Positions 25,080-34,309 of a stretch of DNA of 64,000 nt are shown one piece after another; position 1 is the first letter of the stretch, and every line of letters begins with the position of its first letter. Where the stretch lies: positions 5,704,001-5,768,000 of the forward strand of contig NZ_JADOTY010000001.1 of assembly GCF_015751785.1 (NCBI RefSeq), written 5' to 3'. The notes beneath the pieces were generated by a model. That model had not been told where the DNA came from. It searched no databases and saw nothing but the letters and a program-made list of their open reading frames with translations. Made by a program: the position numbers and the translations under genes. This DNA is from Micromonospora vinacea (GTDB lineage Bacteria > Actinomycetota > Actinomycetes > Mycobacteriales > Micromonosporaceae).

Positions 25080-27166
25080 CCACCGGGGCGGTCGGACGGG
25101 CGTACCCGCGGCTGGAGGGCCCGGCGAAGGTCACCGGCACGGCCCGGTACGCGGTGGAGTACCCGGTGGACGGGGTCACCTACGGCTGGGCGGTCCCGGC
25201 AGCGGTGGTGCGGGGCCGGATCACCCGGATCGACACGACGGACGCGCTGGCGTCGCCCGGTGTGCTGGCGGTGGTACACCACGGCAACGCGCCCCGGATG
25301 GCGCTCGGCCCGCAGCCGGAGCTGCGGCTGTTGCAGGAGCCGGCGGTGCACTACCGGGGGCAGTACGTCGCGGTGGTGGTGGCCACCAGCCTGGAGGCGG
25401 CCCGCGAGGGAGCCCGCCTGGTCCGGATCGACTACGACACCGGCCCGCACAGCACAGTGCTCACCGACGACCACCCCGGCCTGTACAAACCGGACCAGGT
25501 CAACCCCAGCTATCCGACGGACACCGCCGAGGGCGACTTCGACGCCGGGTACGCGGCCGCCCCGGTGCGGGTGGACGTCACCTACCGGACCCCGGCCTAC
25601 CACAACAACCCGATGGAACCGCACGCCACCACCGCGCAGTGGCACAACGGACAGCTGCTGGTGCACGACTCCACCCAGGGCGCGACGCCGGTACGCGCCA
25701 CCCTCGCCGAGCTGTTCGAGCTGCCGCCGGAGTCGATCCGGGTCGTCGCCGAGCACGTCGGCGGCGGCTTCGGCAGCAAGGGGTACGCCAAGGCCTCGGT
25801 GGTGCTGGCCGCCCTCGCCGCCCGGCACGTCGACCGCCCGGTCAAACTGGCCCTGACCCGTCAGCAACTGTTCGGGCCGGTCGGCTACCGCACCCCCACC
25901 ATCCAGCGGGTCCGCCTCGCCGCCGACACCGACGGCCGGCTCACCGCCATCTGCCACGACGCGATCAGCCAGACCTCGACCATCCGGGAGTTCGCCGAGC
26001 AGACCGCCGTCTACACCCGCAGCATGTACGCCGCACCGCACCGCCGCACCACACACCGGCTGGTCCGCCTCGACGTACCCACGCCGTTCTGGATGCGCGC
26101 CCCCGGCGAGTGTCCCGGCGCGTACGCGCTGGAGTCCGCTGTGGACGAGCTGGCCATCGCCGTCGGCATCGACCCGGTGGAGCTGCGCATCCGCAACGAC
26201 ACCGCTGTCGACCCCGACCAGGGGCGCCCGTTCACCAGCCGCAACCTGGTGGCCTGCCTGCGCGAGGGCGCACAGCGCTTCGGCTGGGCCGGCCGTGATC
26301 CGTCGCCCCGGTCCCGGCGCGACGGACGCTGGCTGATCGGGACGGGGGTGGCCGGTTCGAGCTACCCGGCCCGGGCCCGGCCGTCCACGGCGACGGCCAC
26401 CGCCCGACCCGACGGGAGTTTCCTGGTCCAGATCAACGCCACCGACATCGGCACCGGCGCCCGGACGGCGATCTGGCAGGTGGCCGCCGACGCCCTCGGG
26501 GTGCCGCCGGAGAAGGTGGAGATCCGGATCGGGGACAGCGCGCTGCCGGCGGCGGCGCTGGCCGGCGGCTCGATGGGGACCGCCAGCTGGAGCTGGGCGG
26601 TGATACGCGCCGCGCAGGCGCTGCGCGAGAAACTGCGCGACGGCGGGCCGCCGACCGGCGAGGTGACCGCCGAGGCGGACACCACCGAGGAGGTGGGCGG
26701 GCAGCCCGCGCTGCCCCGGTACGCGTACGGGGCGCACTTCGTCGAGGTACGGGTCGACGCGGACACCGGCGAGGTACGACTGAACCGGATGCTCGGCGTG
26801 TTCGCGGCCGGGCGGGTGGTGAACCCGACGACGGCGCGCAGCCAACTGATCGGCGGGATGACGATGGGGCTGTCGATGGCGCTGCACGAGGAGGGGCTGC
26901 TCGACGAGCGGTACGGCGACTGGGTCAACCACGACCTGGCCACGTACCACATCACCGGCTGCGCGGACGTGGAGTCCATCGAGGCGTACTGGCTGGACGA
27001 GCGCGACGACGAGCTGAACCCGGCCGGGGTGAAGGGCCTCGGCGAGATCGGCATCGTCGGCGCCGCTGCGGCGGTCGCCAACGCAGTGCACCACGCGACC
27101 GGCGTACGGATCCGGGAGCTGCCGATCCGGCTGGACAAGCTCATCGGAGTATCAGACTTGGCTTAA
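25076..27166 (+). CDS. Molybdenum oxidoreductase molybdopterin-binding subunit (PaoC-like)
   Basis: 696-residue catalytic subunit that would hydroxylate an aldehyde or N-heterocycle with water. Seen: RLEGPAKVTGTARYAVE at the N-terminus, the cofactor loop VGGGFGSKG, PGECPGAYALESAVDELA and the catalytic-Glu motif GVKGLGEIGIVGAAAAVANAV near the C-terminus. The CODH motif AYxCSFR is absent, so it is not a CO dehydrogenase. GTG start overlaps the FAD subunit stop. The XdhC/PaoD-type insertion chaperone is not in this operon. An aldehyde oxidase is the best guess from the PaoB-like partner. Confidence 0.92.
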   Translation: MTTGAVGRAYPRLEGPAKVTGTARYAVEYPVDGVTYGWAVPAAVVRGRITRIDTTDALASPGVLAVVHHGNAPRMALGPQPELRLLQEPAVHYRGQYVAVVVATSLEAAREGARLVRIDYDTGPHSTVLTDDHPGLYKPDQVNPSYPTDTAEGDFDAGYAAAPVRVDVTYRTPAYHNNPMEPHATTAQWHNGQLLVHDSTQGATPVRATLAELFELPPESIRVVAEHVGGGFGSKGYAKASVVLAALAARHVDRPVKLALTRQQLFGPVGYRTPTIQRVRLAADTDGRLTAICHDAISQTSTIREFAEQTAVYTRSMYAAPHRRTTHRLVRLDVPTPFWMRAPGECPGAYALESAVDELAIAVGIDPVELRIRNDTAVDPDQGRPFTSRNLVACLREGAQRFGWAGRDPSPRSRRDGRWLIGTGVAGSSYPARARPSTATATARPDGSFLVQINATDIGTGARTAIWQVAADALGVPPEKVEIRIGDSALPAAALAGGSMGTASWSWAVIRAAQALREKLRDGGPPTGEVTAEADTTEEVGGQPALPRYAYGAHFVEVRVDADTGEVRLNRMLGVFAAGRVVNPTTARSQLIGGMTMGLSMALHEEGLLDERYGDWVNHDLATYHITGCADVESIEAYWLDERDDELNPAGVKGLGEIGIVGAAAAVANAVHHATGVRIRELPIRLDKLIGVSDLA

Positions 27167-27173
27167 ATAAGCC
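27160..27173. promoter_or_regulatory. Palindrome before the ArsR gene
   Basis: GGCTTA-AA-TAAGCC, a perfect AT-centred palindrome spanning the stop of the preceding gene and lying 21 bp before the ArsR start. Candidate autoregulatory operator. Confidence 0.5.
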
Positions 27174-27194
27174 GATGGTGATACAACTGTCGAC

Positions 27195-27560
27195 GTGCAC
27201 GCCTTCGACGTGCTGGGCGATCCGGTCCGGCGCCGCATCCTGGAACTGCTCGCCGGTGGCGAGCAGACCGCCGGTGCGGTCAGCACCGTCATCCGCGAGG
27301 AGTTCGGCATCTCCCAGCCCGCCGTGTCCCAGCACCTCAAGGTGCTGCGCGACAACGGCTTCGCCACCGTGCGGCCGGAGGGCACCCGGCGGCTCTACGC
27401 GGTCGACCCACGCCCACTGCGCGAGGTCGACGGCTGGCTGGAGCACTTCCGCCGGTTCTGGACCCCACCCCTGGCGGCACTCGCCACCGAGCTGGCCCGG
27501 GGCCGACGCGAGCGTCGGCTGCGCGGGCCCGCCGACCCACCCGACGAGAGGAACACCTGA
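27195..27560 (+). CDS. ArsR-family transcriptional regulator
   Basis: 121-residue winged-helix regulator. Starts with FDVLGDPVRRRILELLAGGE, recognition helix ISQPAVSQHLKVLRDNGFA, wing VRPEGTRRLYAVD. No metal-binding cysteines are seen, so it is not an arsenic sensor. Its stop overlaps the start of the SRPBCC gene (TGATG). ArsR plus SRPBCC is a well-known two-gene unit in actinobacteria. Confidence 0.9.
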   Translation: MHAFDVLGDPVRRRILELLAGGEQTAGAVSTVIREEFGISQPAVSQHLKVLRDNGFATVRPEGTRRLYAVDPRPLREVDGWLEHFRRFWTPPLAALATELARGRRERRLRGPADPPDERNT

Positions 27561-28201
27561 TGTTCGACGCCACCGAGCAGATCAACGCCGTGCAGCGGAA
27601 GGTCGGCAGCCGCACCCTGGAGGCCGGCGAGGCGCGGGTCACCACGATCAGCCAGACCTACCAGGCGACGGTCGAGGATCTGTGGGACGCCTGCACCAGC
27701 GCCGAGCGCATCCCGCGCTGGTTCCTGCCGATCTCCGGCGACCTGCGGCTGGGCGGCACGTACCAGCTCCAGGGCAACGCCGGCGGCACCGTCGAGAGCT
27801 GCGAGCCGCCGCACCGCTTCACCGCCACCTGGGAGATGGGCGGCGAGGTGAGCTGGATCGAGGTACGCCTCACCCCGATCGACGACGAGCGGACCCGCTT
27901 CGACCTGGACCACATCGCCCACGTCGACCAGGACCGGTGGGCCCAGTTCGGGCCGGGCGCGGTCGGCGTCGGCTGGGACCTCGGGCTGCTCGGCCTCGCC
28001 TCCCACCTGGCCGGCGACGGCAGCGGGATCACCCCGGAGCAGGGCGCCGAGTGGACCGCCTCCGACGAGGGACGGCGGGCCATGGAGCTGAGCAGCCAGC
28101 TGTGGTGCGAGGCGAGCATCGCCGCCGGCACCGACGCCGACGAGGCGAAGGCCGCCGCCGAACGCACCACCGCCTTCTACACCGGCGCCCCGGCAGCCTG
28201 A
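27560..28201 (+). CDS. SRPBCC/AHSA1-domain protein
   Basis: 213-residue START-like fold protein, likely binding a hydrophobic ligand. Seen: the N-terminal strand ARVTTISQTYQATVEDLWDACT, then RIPRWFLPISGDLRLGGTYQLQGNAGG and the helix-breaking WTASDEGRRAMELS. Longer than the 150-residue minimum, with a C-terminal helical tail. Translationally coupled to the ArsR gene and probably controlled by it. Confidence 0.9.
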   Translation: MFDATEQINAVQRKVGSRTLEAGEARVTTISQTYQATVEDLWDACTSAERIPRWFLPISGDLRLGGTYQLQGNAGGTVESCEPPHRFTATWEMGGEVSWIEVRLTPIDDERTRFDLDHIAHVDQDRWAQFGPGAVGVGWDLGLLGLASHLAGDGSGITPEQGAEWTASDEGRRAMELSSQLWCEASIAAGTDADEAKAAAERTTAFYTGAPAA

Positions 28202-28308
28202 GCGCCCGACGGCGCAGCGGGCCGACGGCGCAGCGGGCCCCGGGCAACGGCCAGCGCAGGGGCGGCGGCGCGGCGGTCTGAGTGAGCGTCGGAGTAACGT
28301 GCTGCGGC

Positions 28309-28836
28309 ATGACCGGCACGCCGTACTCGCACTGCTCCTACTGCGGCGCCGCCTACCCGGCGGCCGCCGGATGGCCGCGGGTCTGCGCGGTCTGCGGCGA
28401 AACCATCTGGCGCAACCCGCTGCCGGTGGCGGTCGCGGTGCTGCCGGTCCGCACGGCCGAGGGCCTGGGTGTGGTGGTGGTCCGCCGGGACATCGAGCCG
28501 GCCCGCGGCCTGCTCGCGCTGCCCGGCGGCTTCATCGAGTACGGCGAGGAGTGGTCCGACGCGCTCGTCCGTGAGCTGCGGGAGGAGACCGGCCTGATCG
28601 CGGCGGCCGAGGACGCCCGCCTGTTCGCGGTGCACGGCGCACCCGCGGGCGGGACGATGATGGTCTTCGGAGTGCTGCCCGAGCGGGCGGCCGAGGACCT
28701 GCCACCGTCGGCGCCGACCGAGGAGGCGACCGAGTGGCTGGTGCTCACCGACCCGGTCGAGTTGGCCTTCTCCACCCACACCCGGGTACTCGCCGACTTC
28801 CTCACCCCCGCTCCCCCGTCTGACCTCACCGCCTGA
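28309..28836 (+). CDS. NUDIX hydrolase with N-terminal zinc ribbon
   Basis: 175-residue NUDIX enzyme, hydrolysing a nucleoside diphosphate derivative. Zinc ribbon CSYCGAAYP...CAVCGE at the N-terminus, as in NADH pyrophosphatase relatives. The Nudix box is complete: GFIEYGEEWSDALV then RELREETGL. Start is the ATG at 28309 (TAACGT lies 8 nt upstream); a GTG at 28282 is possible. Substrate unknown. Confidence 0.88.
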   Translation: MTGTPYSHCSYCGAAYPAAAGWPRVCAVCGETIWRNPLPVAVAVLPVRTAEGLGVVVVRRDIEPARGLLALPGGFIEYGEEWSDALVRELREETGLIAAAEDARLFAVHGAPAGGTMMVFGVLPERAAEDLPPSAPTEEATEWLVLTDPVELAFSTHTRVLADFLTPAPPSDLTA

Positions 28837-28871
28837 CCCCGCCGCCCGATTCACCGCCGGCCCAGCGGCGG

Positions 28872-28947
28872 AAGATCGTGCTCGATCCTTGTTGTAGTGG
28901 CATCAACGCTCGCCGAGGCCACTACTTCCTGGATCGAGCAGGATCTT
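28872..28947. repeat. Long imperfect hairpin (family A, copy 1)
   Basis: Arms 28872-28901 and 28918-28947 pair over 24 of 30 positions around a 16-nt loop; the arms begin AAGATCGTGCTCGATCC and end GGATCGAGCAGGATCTT. It lies between the convergent NUDIX and ABC genes. A second copy of the same family is at 37901-37979. Confidence 0.75.
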
Positions 28948-28980
28948 GCAGGGCAGGGCAGAGCCGGGACCGCTCGGCTG

Positions 28981-30933
28981 TCAGCGGGGGCGGGTCTCGT
29001 CGGCGCCGGTCAGGTAGCCGCTGGCCTGGAGTTCGAACAGCTCCCGGTAGAGGCCGCCGGCCGCCATCAGCTCGTCGTGACTGCCCTGCTGGACGAGGCG
29101 GCCCCGCCCCATCACGAGGATCCGGTCCGCGTGCCGGACGTTGGCCAGCCGGTGGGTGATCAGGACGACCGCCCGGTCGGGGTGGCGGCGCAGGTGTTGG
29201 AACAGGGCGTGTTCGGCGCGGGCGTCCAGGGCGGCCGAGGGTTCGTCACAGATCAGCAGGGCGGCGTCGCGGTAGAGGCCCCGGGCGGCGACCAACCGCT
29301 GCCACTGCCCGCCGGACAATTCGTGGCCGTCCTTGAATTCGCGGTCCAGCAGGGTGTCGTAGCTGTGCGGCAAACCAATGATCATGTCGTGGGCGGCGGC
29401 CGCGCCGGCCGCTTCCTGAATCGTGGGGCCGGAGCGCCCCGGCGGACGGTCGTGCCGTCCGACGCGGATGTTCTGCCCAGCGGTGAACGGGAACTTCCAG
29501 TACTCCTGGGTCATCACCGCCACCTGACTGCCCAGGGCGTGTGGGTCCAGCTCGACGGCGTCGACGCCGTCCCAGCGGATCACCCCACCGGTGGGCCGGT
29601 ACAGCCCGGCGATCAGCTTGGCCAGGGTGGTCTTTCCGGAGCCGTTCTCACCGACGAGTGCGATCACCTCTCCGCGCCGGATGGTCAGGCTGACCCGATC
29701 CACCGCCGGGGTGTCGGTGTCCGGGTAGCTCAGGCTCACCTCGTCCGCCTCGATCAGACGGACCGCGTCGGCCACCCGGTCGCCGCCGACCGGCACCCGG
29801 GCGTGGGCGCGGGCCAGGAAGTCCCGGTAGTCCTGGTAGTAGAGGGCGTCCTCGTAGAGCGAGTTGGTGGCGATGACCGCCACGCCGAGGCTGGTCCGCG
29901 CGGACTGCAGGGCGAGCAGGGCCGTCGCCGCGGCGGCGAGGGCGACCATCCCGCCCAGAAGGAGACCGCCGAGGACCGCGTACACGCCGAAGGTGGCCAG
30001 GCCCGCCACCGTCGCGCCGACCACCCGCGTGCCGGTCTGGGCCCTCACCAGCCGCAGCTGGGCGCGGGTCTCGACGGCCATGACGCCGCGGTACTCGGTC
30101 AGCAGGAAGTCGCGCATCTGGTACGCGCGCACCTCGGCGGCGGTGTGCCGGTTGGCCATCAGGTGGGCCAGCATCCACATCCGACGCTGCCTGGTGATCC
30201 GGGCCAGCATCGCCAGGTATTCGCGGCGGGCCATCCGTACCGCGGTGATCGCCTGGGGAATCGCGGCGAGTAGCAGGCAGGGCAGCAGCAACGGTTGGAT
30301 GACTGTCACCGCGACGGCGGTGGCGAGCATGCCGACCACGCCGGTGACCAGGTTGACCGTGTGGTCGACGATGTACGCGGCCTCCGCCATCCCCCGGTCG
30401 CGGGCCCGGTCCATCTCCTCGGCGAAGCCGGCGTCGTCGAACGCGGCCAGTTCCACCGCTGTGGTGGCCTCGAACAGCCGCAGCTCCACCTGATAGTTGA
30501 TCTGTGGGGTCAGTCGGGCCTGTGCCCAACCGGCCGCGATCGCCAGGCCGCCGCGTGCCGACACCGCCGCCGCCGCCACGACCAGCGCCGGCAGCGCCGC
30601 GCGTACCCGATCCGGGGTGGGGCCGGCGGCGAACAGCTCGCGCAGCACGCTGGTCGTGGCGAGCAGGCCGAACGTGGTCATCACCCCGGCGGCGACGTTC
30701 AGGCCGATGGAGGCAACCGTGTCCCGACGGTTGGTGGCCCAGGCCAGCCCGACCGCCTCGCGGACCAGCCGGGGCAGCCGTCGGGCCACTGCCCAGAAGC
30801 TGGTGTGGGCGAACTCCTGCGCGTGGTGTAACCACTCGCGCTCCTCCAGCTCCGGCAGCATCGTGCCGGCCTGCGGCTCGCCCGGCTGGTCGTCGTCCTC
30901 AGCGGCGGCGCGCTGGCGGGCCATCGACTCCAC
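28981..30933 (-). CDS. ABC transporter, fused permease/ATPase
   Basis: 650-residue half-transporter. Two membrane-helix blocks lie at about residues 60-330; the ATPase domain has Walker A GENGSGKTT, signature LSGGQWQRL, Walker B LLICDEPSAALD and switch His in LITHRLANV. GAGGAGG lies 5 nt before the GTG at 30933; an ATG three codons in is an alternative. Membrane part differs from MsbA types (N-terminal LPELEEREWLHHAQEF extension). Substrate unknown; no peptide gene is nearby. Confidence 0.88.
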   Translation of the reverse strand: MESMARQRAAAEDDDQPGEPQAGTMLPELEEREWLHHAQEFAHTSFWAVARRLPRLVREAVGLAWATNRRDTVASIGLNVAAGVMTTFGLLATTSVLRELFAAGPTPDRVRAALPALVVAAAAVSARGGLAIAAGWAQARLTPQINYQVELRLFEATTAVELAAFDDAGFAEEMDRARDRGMAEAAYIVDHTVNLVTGVVGMLATAVAVTVIQPLLLPCLLLAAIPQAITAVRMARREYLAMLARITRQRRMWMLAHLMANRHTAAEVRAYQMRDFLLTEYRGVMAVETRAQLRLVRAQTGTRVVGATVAGLATFGVYAVLGGLLLGGMVALAAAATALLALQSARTSLGVAVIATNSLYEDALYYQDYRDFLARAHARVPVGGDRVADAVRLIEADEVSLSYPDTDTPAVDRVSLTIRRGEVIALVGENGSGKTTLAKLIAGLYRPTGGVIRWDGVDAVELDPHALGSQVAVMTQEYWKFPFTAGQNIRVGRHDRPPGRSGPTIQEAAGAAAAHDMIIGLPHSYDTLLDREFKDGHELSGGQWQRLVAARGLYRDAALLICDEPSAALDARAEHALFQHLRRHPDRAVVLITHRLANVRHADRILVMGRGRLVQQGSHDELMAAGGLYRELFELQASGYLTGADETRPR

Positions 30934-30999
30934 TGACCCTCCTCGGGACGGGGATCACGAACGCCGCCCGAGACTACTGCCCGCGACCGCCCACTGTCT

Positions 31000-32457
31000 C
31001 TAGGTAGTCGGCGCGTCGTGAGGCCCGTCCGGTGGCCCCTCGGTGATCGGCAGCAGGACCCGGAAGGTGGTGCGGCCGGGCTCGGTCTCCACCCGGATGT
31101 CGCCGTGGTGTTTGTGCACCACGATCCGGTACGAGATGTCCAGCCCCAGTCCGGTGCCCGCGCCGACCGGCTTCGTGGTGAAGAACGGCTCGAAGATGCG
31201 CGGACGCACCTCCGGCGGGATGCCCGGCCCGGTGTCGGTGATCTCCACCGTCAACTGGTCGCCGACCCGTCCGGTGCGGACGGTCAGCACACCCTTCTCC
31301 CCCATCGCGCCCAACGCGTTGTCGATCAGGTTGGTCCACACCTGGTTCAGCTCGGCCGCGTACGCCGGGACCGGTGGGAGGCCCCTGTCGTACTCGCGGA
31401 CCAGCTTGACCTCGGCGGGAATCTTGCCCTTGAACATCACCAGCGTGGCGTCGAGCAGGTCGTGCACGTCCACCACCCGGTGCGGCGCGCGATCCAGCTG
31501 CGAGTACTGCTTGGCGGCGTCCACGAGCCCGGAGATCCGGGTGACCGCGTCGCCGATCTCGCGCATCAACAGCTCGGTGTCGACGGTGTAGGTGAGCCAG
31601 CGCACCGCCGCCTCCAGGTCCGCGGCCCCGACCGCGGCCTTCACCTGCGCCAACCAGGCTGCGTCGAGCCCACCGCCGACCAGGATCGGCGCCAGGTCCC
31701 AGGCCCCGCCGACCCCGTGCTCCTCCAGCCAGTCGGTGAGGGTGTCCTCGGCGTCGGCGGTGGCCATCGGAGTCAACTTCGGCGCGGTGGCCACCCGGGC
31801 CACCGCCTCCTCCTGCAACGCGACCAGGCCATGGAGGGCGCTCCCGTCGAGCCGCCCATCGGCGATCATCGCCAGCTTGTGCCGCATCCCGGCGACCCGG
31901 TCCCGCAGCACCGACGTGGCCCGCACCGCCGCCGCGGCCGGGTTGTTCAGCTCGTGGGTCAACCCCGCCGACAGCGAACCGAGGGCCAACAGCCGCTCCC
32001 GCTCGCCCACGATGGCCTGGCTGTTCCGCAGGCCGAGGAACAGCCCCTCCAACAGATGCATGGGCATCGGGAACCAGGACCGCAGGGCATACGCGAAGTC
32101 CTCCGCCGGCAGCACGAAGAAGTCCGAGTCGACCACCGCCCGCATGCTGTTGCGGTAGATCTGGTCGACCTGGTCACCCAGGTACGCCTGGACGGCACCG
32201 CCGTACACCCCGCGCTGATCGGTCCGGCTGACCTCGACATCGTCACCGCGCACCTGGCGACTCAGCGCCACCGCGCCGCGCAGCAGCACGAAGAAGCAGG
32301 TCCCGGGCTCCCCCTCGGCGTACACCAGGGTGCCGCCCGCACGTTGCTCGACCCGGCCCCGCTCGGCCAGCCACTCGAGTTGCCCCTCGTCGAGGGACTC
32401 GAACAGAAACAGGGTGCGCAACTCCGCAGGTGTCAGCCGATCAGACTCGATGCTCAC
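31000..32457 (-). CDS. Sensor histidine kinase with N-terminal cNMP-binding domain
   Basis: 485-residue soluble kinase. Residues 1-125 form a cyclic-nucleotide-binding-like domain (LFLFESLDEGQLEWLAE, GTLVYAEGEPGTCFFVLLRG). The phospho-acceptor is His168 in LSAGLTHELNNPAAA. ATPase motifs: N box NQVWTNLIDNALGAMG, G1 DTGPGIPPE, F box FEPFFTTK and G2 GTGLGLDIS. No membrane helix. It lies 43 bp downstream of the receiver-TrxR fusion in the same direction, and the two form a signalling pair without a DNA-binding response regulator. Confidence 0.92.
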   Translation of the reverse strand: MSIESDRLTPAELRTLFLFESLDEGQLEWLAERGRVEQRAGGTLVYAEGEPGTCFFVLLRGAVALSRQVRGDDVEVSRTDQRGVYGGAVQAYLGDQVDQIYRNSMRAVVDSDFFVLPAEDFAYALRSWFPMPMHLLEGLFLGLRNSQAIVGERERLLALGSLSAGLTHELNNPAAAAVRATSVLRDRVAGMRHKLAMIADGRLDGSALHGLVALQEEAVARVATAPKLTPMATADAEDTLTDWLEEHGVGGAWDLAPILVGGGLDAAWLAQVKAAVGAADLEAAVRWLTYTVDTELLMREIGDAVTRISGLVDAAKQYSQLDRAPHRVVDVHDLLDATLVMFKGKIPAEVKLVREYDRGLPPVPAYAAELNQVWTNLIDNALGAMGEKGVLTVRTGRVGDQLTVEITDTGPGIPPEVRPRIFEPFFTTKPVGAGTGLGLDISYRIVVHKHHGDIRVETEPGRTTFRVLLPITEGPPDGPHDAPTT

Positions 32458-32500
32458 TGGGTCTCCTTACTTCGCGACTGCGGGGGCTCGCAGGACCGGC

Positions 32501-34159
32501 TCACTGGGCCTCCAGGTAGCGGTGCACGAGCGAGACGGCCATCGCGCCCTCGCCGACGGCCGAGGCGACCCGCTTGACCGACTCGGCCCGTACGTCCCCG
32601 GCGGCGAACACGCCCGGAACGCTGGTCTCCAGGTGGTACGGGTCGCGCGACAGCGACCAACCGGCCGGCCGCCGACCCCCGGCGAGCAGATCCGGACCGG
32701 TCACGATGAACCCACGCCCGTCGCGGACCAACACCCCGTCCAGCCAGTCGGTGCGGGGCTCCGCGCCGATGAAGATGAACAGCCAGGAGGTGTCGACCGA
32801 GCGGGCCTCCCCGGTGCGGGTGTCGCAGAGGGTGAGCCGTTCCAGGTGACCGTCCCCGGCCCCGCCGACCACTGCGGTGTGCGGGTGCACGGTGATCCGG
32901 TCGATCCGTTCCAGCTGGTCGATCAGGTAACGCGACATCGAGGCGGTCAGGTCCGCACCACGGATGAGCAGGTGCACCCTCGACGCGTACCGGGAGAAGT
33001 GGACCGCCGCCTGGCCGGCGGAGTTGGCCCCGCCGACGATGTAGACGTCCTGCTCGACGCAGCTCGGCGCCTCGGTGGCGGCGGCGCCGTAGAACACGCC
33101 CCGGCCGGTGAAGTCGGCCAGGCCCGGGGCGTCGAGCACCCGGTACGACACACCGGTGGCCAGCACCACTGTGTGCGCGGCGATCTCGGTCCCGTCGCCG
33201 AAGCGCAGCAGCCGGGCGCCACCGGCCTCGCTGAGACCGACCACCTCCCGGGCGCTGAGCAGCTCCGCGCCGAACTTGACCGCCTGCCGCCGGGCCCGAT
33301 CGGTCAACTGCGCGCCGGAGACACCGTCCGGGAAGCCCAGGTAGTTCTCGATCCGGCTGCTCTGCCCGGCCTGACCGCCGGTCGCCCGTCGCTCCACGAG
33401 CACGGTGCGCAGCCCTTCCGACGCGCCGTACACGGCGGAGCCGAGACCGGCGGGGCCACCACCGATCACCACCAGGTCGTAGAAGTCGCACGCCGGCACC
33501 ACTGTCAACCCGGCCAGCGCGGCCAGCTCGGCCTCGCTCGGGGCCACCAACGCCTTGCCCTCGGGCGTCACCACCAGCGGCACGTCCGCCTCGGTGGCCC
33601 CGGCCGCGTCGAGCAGCCGGACGCCCTCCGGGTCGTCGGACAACAGCCAGCGGTACGGCACCAGGTTGCGGGCCAGGAAGTCGCGGACCTTGAACGACGG
33701 CGCCGACCAGCGGTGCCCGACGACCCGGATCTCCGCGCTGGCCGCGTCCGGGGTGACCGCCCACGCCTCCAGCAGCCCATCGACCACCGGGTACAGCTTC
33801 TCCTCCGGCGGATGCCAGGGCTTGAGCAGGTAGTGGTCCAGGTCGACCACGTTGATGGCCTCGATCGCGGCGTCGGTGTCCGCGTACGCGGTGAGCAGCA
33901 CGCGACGGGCGGCCGGGAAGATGTCCATGGCCGCTTCCAGGAACTCGACGCCGGTCATCTCCGGCATCCGGTGGTCGGCCAGCAGCAGCGCCACCTGTTC
34001 GCCGCGCAGTTTGACCTCGCGCAGCGCGTCCAACGCCTCCGGCCCAGAGGACGCCCGCAACACCCGGTAGCGGTCGCCGTAGCGGCGCCGGATGTCCCGG
34101 GCCACCGCCCGGGACACCACGGGGTCGTCGTCGACGGTCAGGATCACCGGGTTCGCCAT
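32501..34159 (-). CDS. Response-regulator receiver fused to thioredoxin-reductase-like flavoprotein
   Basis: 552-residue two-part protein. Receiver (1-120): acidic D10-D12, phospho-acceptor Asp62 in LLADHRMPEMTG, Thr90, Lys113. From about residue 229 a TrxB-like flavoprotein: VVIGGGPAGLGSAVYGAS, RATGGQAGQSSRIENYLGFP, VYIVGGANSAGQAAVH and the C-terminal GVFAAGDVR. The redox CxxC of thioredoxin reductase is missing: where TrxB has CATC this protein reads AATE, with one Cys four residues later (EAPSC). It is therefore unlikely to reduce thioredoxin. The output of the paired kinase is apparently a flavoenzyme rather than transcription. Confidence 0.92.
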   Translation of the reverse strand: MANPVILTVDDDPVVSRAVARDIRRRYGDRYRVLRASSGPEALDALREVKLRGEQVALLLADHRMPEMTGVEFLEAAMDIFPAARRVLLTAYADTDAAIEAINVVDLDHYLLKPWHPPEEKLYPVVDGLLEAWAVTPDAASAEIRVVGHRWSAPSFKVRDFLARNLVPYRWLLSDDPEGVRLLDAAGATEADVPLVVTPEGKALVAPSEAELAALAGLTVVPACDFYDLVVIGGGPAGLGSAVYGASEGLRTVLVERRATGGQAGQSSRIENYLGFPDGVSGAQLTDRARRQAVKFGAELLSAREVVGLSEAGGARLLRFGDGTEIAAHTVVLATGVSYRVLDAPGLADFTGRGVFYGAAATEAPSCVEQDVYIVGGANSAGQAAVHFSRYASRVHLLIRGADLTASMSRYLIDQLERIDRITVHPHTAVVGGAGDGHLERLTLCDTRTGEARSVDTSWLFIFIGAEPRTDWLDGVLVRDGRGFIVTGPDLLAGGRRPAGWSLSRDPYHLETSVPGVFAAGDVRAESVKRVASAVGEGAMAVSLVHRYLEAQ

Positions 34160-34309
34160 GGCGCCATGAAATCACCTGTCGAGGGTCGACCGCACCATCG
34201 CGGGACCCGGCTCACGGTTGACCGCCTCGGGGATGGGTAAGCCGGGGAGCCGCGCGGGTGGCCGGACATCGACGACCCGCCCGGTTGCCGCGCACACCTC
34301 GGGGGGCCC

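Noticed and set aside
25076..27166. Carbon monoxide dehydrogenase large subunit
   Set aside because: The AYxCSFR active-site loop of form I CODH is missing and the FAD subunit is PaoB-like.
28981..30933. Lantibiotic or peptide export system
   Set aside because: The ABC gene has no peptidase domain and no precursor or modification gene beside it.
31018..32577. 519-codon frame antisense to the histidine kinase
   Set aside because: No domain or ribosome site; the kinase motifs on the other strand are complete.
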